Positions 41,857 through 43,869 of a DNA stretch of 43,869 nt are shown piece after piece. A program made the position numbers and the translations under genes. A model generated the notes under the pieces. That model had not been told where the DNA came from. It searched no databases and saw only the letters and a program-made list of their open reading frames with translations. Source of the stretch: Chloroflexota bacterium. Lineage in GTDB: Bacteria; Chloroflexota; Ktedonobacteria; Ktedonobacterales; Ktedonobacteraceae. Within the stretch, counting starts at the first letter, position 1, and each line of letters opens with the position of its first letter. The stretch is from assembly GCA_902812455.1 (NCBI GenBank), contig CADDZH010000035.1, forward strand, positions 1 to 43,869, read 5' to 3'.

Positions 41857-42786
41857 ATGAAGGAACGTATCGGCTTCGTCGGGCTGGGTCAAATGGGCCA
41901 ACCCATGGCCCTCAATCTCTTGAAAGCAGGGTTTGCGGTTCGTGTGTTCGATCTGTTGGAGGAGCGCACAGTTCCGCTTGTCGCGCAGGGCGCATCCCAG
42001 GCGCTGCGGCTGGAGGATGTCACTGAGCCAGGAGGTATCGTGCTCAGCATGGTGCCCGACGACCGGGCGCTCCTCGAAGTGGCTCTGGGTGAGGATGGCA
42101 TTTTGAGCCGGATTGGGCAGGGAGGCATCCACCTCTCACTGAGCACAGTCTCACCAGAGGTATCAGCGCGTCTAGCGACATGGTACGAGCAGCAGGGAAG
42201 CTACTACCTGGCGGCAACGGTGTTGGGACGGCCGGAGGTAGCCGAAGCTGCCCAGCTCTCGATCTTCCTCTCCGGACATCCCGAGGCCAAAGCCCGTGTG
42301 CTTCCACTGCTCAAGGTTCTTGGCAGGAACATCTACGACCTGGGAGAACGGGTGGAGGCAGCCAATGTCGTCAAACTCGGTTACAACTTTCTTATTGCCG
42401 CCGCTATCGAAGCGATGGGCGAAGCCGCAGCCCTGGTGGAACACTGGGGTGCGGACCGGGCTGCGTTTCTGCGCATGCTGGTGGAATCTCCTCTCTTCAA
42501 GGGCGCGGTCTACGAGGGCTACGGCCACATGATCGGGACCCAGGACTACAGCGATGCGCGCTTTCCGGTGCCGATGGGGCTCAAGGATGTGGAACTGGTG
42601 CTGCAGGCGGCAGAGCGTGTCGAGGTTCCCTTGCCCTATGCCGAGATTGCCCACGAGCATCTCCTGGCAGCCGAGGCCGCTGGGCGCACGCAGGAAGACT
42701 GGTCGGTGCTGGCGGACTTTGCAGTGCAGGTAGAGACCGGAGAAGCGGTTTCGGCACCGGGAGGCCAACCAGAGCAAGCGAGTTGA
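41857..42786 (+). CDS. 6PGDH / 3-hydroxyisobutyrate dehydrogenase-like NAD(P)-dependent oxidoreductase
   Basis: The ATG follows GAAAGAAGGAAACA. The 309-residue product has an N-terminal Rossmann fold with IGFVGLGQMGQPMA at residues 5-18, the dinucleotide motif GxGxxG of the beta-hydroxyacid dehydrogenase family, and a C-terminal helical domain beginning at about 165. The catalytic Lys is in ANVVKLGYNFL near 174. The usual second-strand acidic residue VFDLLEER suggests NAD preference. The true substrate of these enzymes is not readable from sequence; hydroxy acids or imines are both known in the family. The frame is intact, and an MFS transporter follows 47 bases later. Confidence 0.85.
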   Translation: MKERIGFVGLGQMGQPMALNLLKAGFAVRVFDLLEERTVPLVAQGASQALRLEDVTEPGGIVLSMVPDDRALLEVALGEDGILSRIGQGGIHLSLSTVSPEVSARLATWYEQQGSYYLAATVLGRPEVAEAAQLSIFLSGHPEAKARVLPLLKVLGRNIYDLGERVEAANVVKLGYNFLIAAAIEAMGEAAALVEHWGADRAAFLRMLVESPLFKGAVYEGYGHMIGTQDYSDARFPVPMGLKDVELVLQAAERVEVPLPYAEIAHEHLLAAEAAGRTQEDWSVLADFAVQVETGEAVSAPGGQPEQAS

Positions 42787-42833
42787 TAGGGGTTCATAGT
42801 GGCGAGCGAGAGATGAAAAGAGAAGAGGGAACG

Positions 42834-43869
42834 ATGAGTATGGCGCTAGCAGGCACGAACAGGGAAAGCAGGTCTGAGGAACTCCTGAGCGCCATCCTGC
42901 GCTTGTGTACGCTGGCATTGGCAGCAGTAGCCATCTCGGCGAATTTCACCGACTACGGCCCGCTTATCCCGCTGCTCCAGCGCGAGCTGCACATTTCGGG
43001 CGCTGTGACCGGTCTTCTCTCCACCCTGCTCTATTCCGGGATCGGCCTCTCCTATCTGCCGGGAGGCTGGCTCGCGGACCGCTATGGCTCGCGCCGCGTG
43101 CTTTTCGGAGCGCTGCTCCTGGCCGGGGCGGCTGGGTGCCTCTTACCGGTGATCTCCGATATTGTCTGGATCGTGTTATGCCGGTTCGTGATCGGGTTGG
43201 GAGCCGGGGCGGCCATCGTCGCCGGTTCGCAGGCGGCGCGTCGAGGAACCTACGCGGCCTTCGGCCAGGGTCTCTTTGGGGGAGCAATGCAGTTGGGAGC
43301 CGGGCTTGGGCTGTTTGCGACTCCCACACTGCTGGATCGCTTCGGCTGGCAGGCAGCCTTTACCGCCTGGGGCATACTTGGACTGGTAACAAGCGTCCTC
43401 TGTTTGCTTGCCTTAAGTAGTGATGCGCCAAAACCTGCTGGCGGGGCGGCATCCAGGCATGTGGTCGAGGCATTTCGTTCTCCATCCCTCTGGACCATCG
43501 GGCTGGTTCACCTGGGGACGCTGGGACTTGGGCAGGCTATTGCCCCCTGGCTGGTGGTCTATTTCGCCCTCTCCTACGGGCTGCCGCTTCCCATAGCAGC
43601 CATGCTGGGAGCCGTGGGTCTCCTGGCAGGTATGCTCTTTCGTCCCCTGGGTGGCATGCTGCTCTCGCGCAGGGTCTTCACGCACAGCGCACTGATGCGT
43701 GCGGGAACCTCCCTGGCCTGCCTCGGTGTGGTCCTGCTCGCGCTGCCACTCTACGCGCCGCTTGTGACCGGCTGGGGACTGGCCCTCTTCGCCTGCGGGA
43801 CGACACTCCCCTATGCCGCCGTCTTCGACGAGGCCGGTCATATCGGCGCGGAAAGCAACCTGGGATCTG
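42834..43869 (+). CDS. MFS transporter, incomplete at the right edge
   Basis: The ATG at 42834 has AGAAGAGGG upstream (an in-frame ATG at 42813 is possible). The 345 visible residues include about ten membrane helices. Residue blocks typical of major-facilitator transporters are present: GGWLADRYGSRRV between helices 2 and 3 (motif A, G-x-x-x-D-R-x-G-x-R-R), and GLGAGAAIVAG on helix 4. The N-terminus is short and cytoplasmic, and helix 1 contains NFTDYGPLIPLL. The gene continues beyond the window. Its location after the dehydrogenase suggests the pair handles the same small molecule, but this is inference. Confidence 0.85.
   Translation, partial: MSMALAGTNRESRSEELLSAILRLCTLALAAVAISANFTDYGPLIPLLQRELHISGAVTGLLSTLLYSGIGLSYLPGGWLADRYGSRRVLFGALLLAGAAGCLLPVISDIVWIVLCRFVIGLGAGAAIVAGSQAARRGTYAAFGQGLFGGAMQLGAGLGLFATPTLLDRFGWQAAFTAWGILGLVTSVLCLLALSSDAPKPAGGAASRHVVEAFRSPSLWTIGLVHLGTLGLGQAIAPWLVVYFALSYGLPLPIAAMLGAVGLLAGMLFRPLGGMLLSRRVFTHSALMRAGTSLACLGVVLLALPLYAPLVTGWGLALFACGTTLPYAAVFDEAGHIGAESNLGS

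Noticed and set aside
42172..42918. A 248-residue minus-strand frame opposite the dehydrogenase and MFS genes
   Set aside because: Both plus-strand genes carry clear family motifs (GLGQMG, MFS motif A). This frame is a shadow.
42905..43420. A plus-strand frame inside the MFS gene
   Set aside because: It is out of frame with the MFS transporter, whose hydrophobic helices and motif A define the real frame.
1..43869. tRNA or rRNA genes as an ICE attachment site
   Set aside because: Scanning by eye on both strands I found no tRNA-like cloverleaf or rRNA segment, nor direct repeats bounding the conjugation module. A dedicated tRNA search would settle it.

Overview
The window looks like an accessory region of a filamentous, spore-forming Chloroflexota genome of the Ktedonobacteria type. 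That assignment is inferred from the gene families seen here, not from a marker gene. The supporting features are XRE regulators fused to membrane sensors, a nucleotide-binding/beta-helix fusion protein, many insertion sequences of different families, and a reduced conjugation apparatus (VirD4, VirB4, PrgI-like, VirB6, CHAP hydrolase, replication-relaxation protein) without the outer-membrane VirB7/9/10 set, as expected of a cell with one membrane. Coordinates 1-1050 are gene debris: the C-terminus of a flavin oxidoreductase, a broken copy of the end of the replication-relaxation gene at 19323, a piece of an aminoglycoside-type phosphotransferase, and a scrap of a LuxR helix-turn-helix.

Positions 1054-13678 form a visibly more AT-rich block that I regard as the most interesting part. 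On the minus strand is a 1145-residue protein joining an XRE DNA-binding domain, a TIR domain, a STAND-type NTPase, a transmembrane helix and a predicted beta-helix. Facing away from it on the plus strand are two small unknown genes. A tight operon follows: a zinc-ribbon membrane protein, a 1043-residue HerA/DUF87-type ATPase, a TerY-like von Willebrand A protein, a PP2C phosphatase, and a transmembrane kinase with an outside sensory domain. The VWA-phosphatase-kinase trio is of the TerY-P type. Joined to a HerA-like DNA-pumping ATPase and sited beside a TIR-STAND protein, it is a good candidate for an uncharacterised stress or anti-invader system.

Positions 13745-18744 are a pile-up of insertion sequences. 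An IS110 element appears nested inside a DDE transposon bounded by about 70-bp inverted repeats, followed by an IS3 element whose orfB is frameshifted. A truncated LuxR-type protein lies beyond.

Positions 19323-31247 hold eight minus-strand genes with short gaps or start/stop overlaps. They are transcribed from a lipoprotein at 31247 through the VirB6-like channel, CHAP cell-wall hydrolase, VirB2-like and PrgI-like proteins, VirB4 and VirD4/TraG, to the replication-relaxation protein. This is the DNA-transfer module of an integrative conjugative element or plasmid. No integrase, attachment site or classical relaxase is visible.

Positions 31803-43869 are mostly regulatory or metabolic genes: a Ser/Thr kinase, a two-ORF IS4-like transposon with an A8 slippage site, a chlorite-dismutase-like protein, a HutC-type GntR regulator, an XRE membrane sensor with an alpha/beta hydrolase upstream in the same operon, a beta-propeller protein, a 6PGDH-like dehydrogenase and an incomplete MFS transporter. 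CTAG-centred sites resembling DasR (HutC-family) operators lie in front of both the GntR gene and the Ser/Thr kinase.
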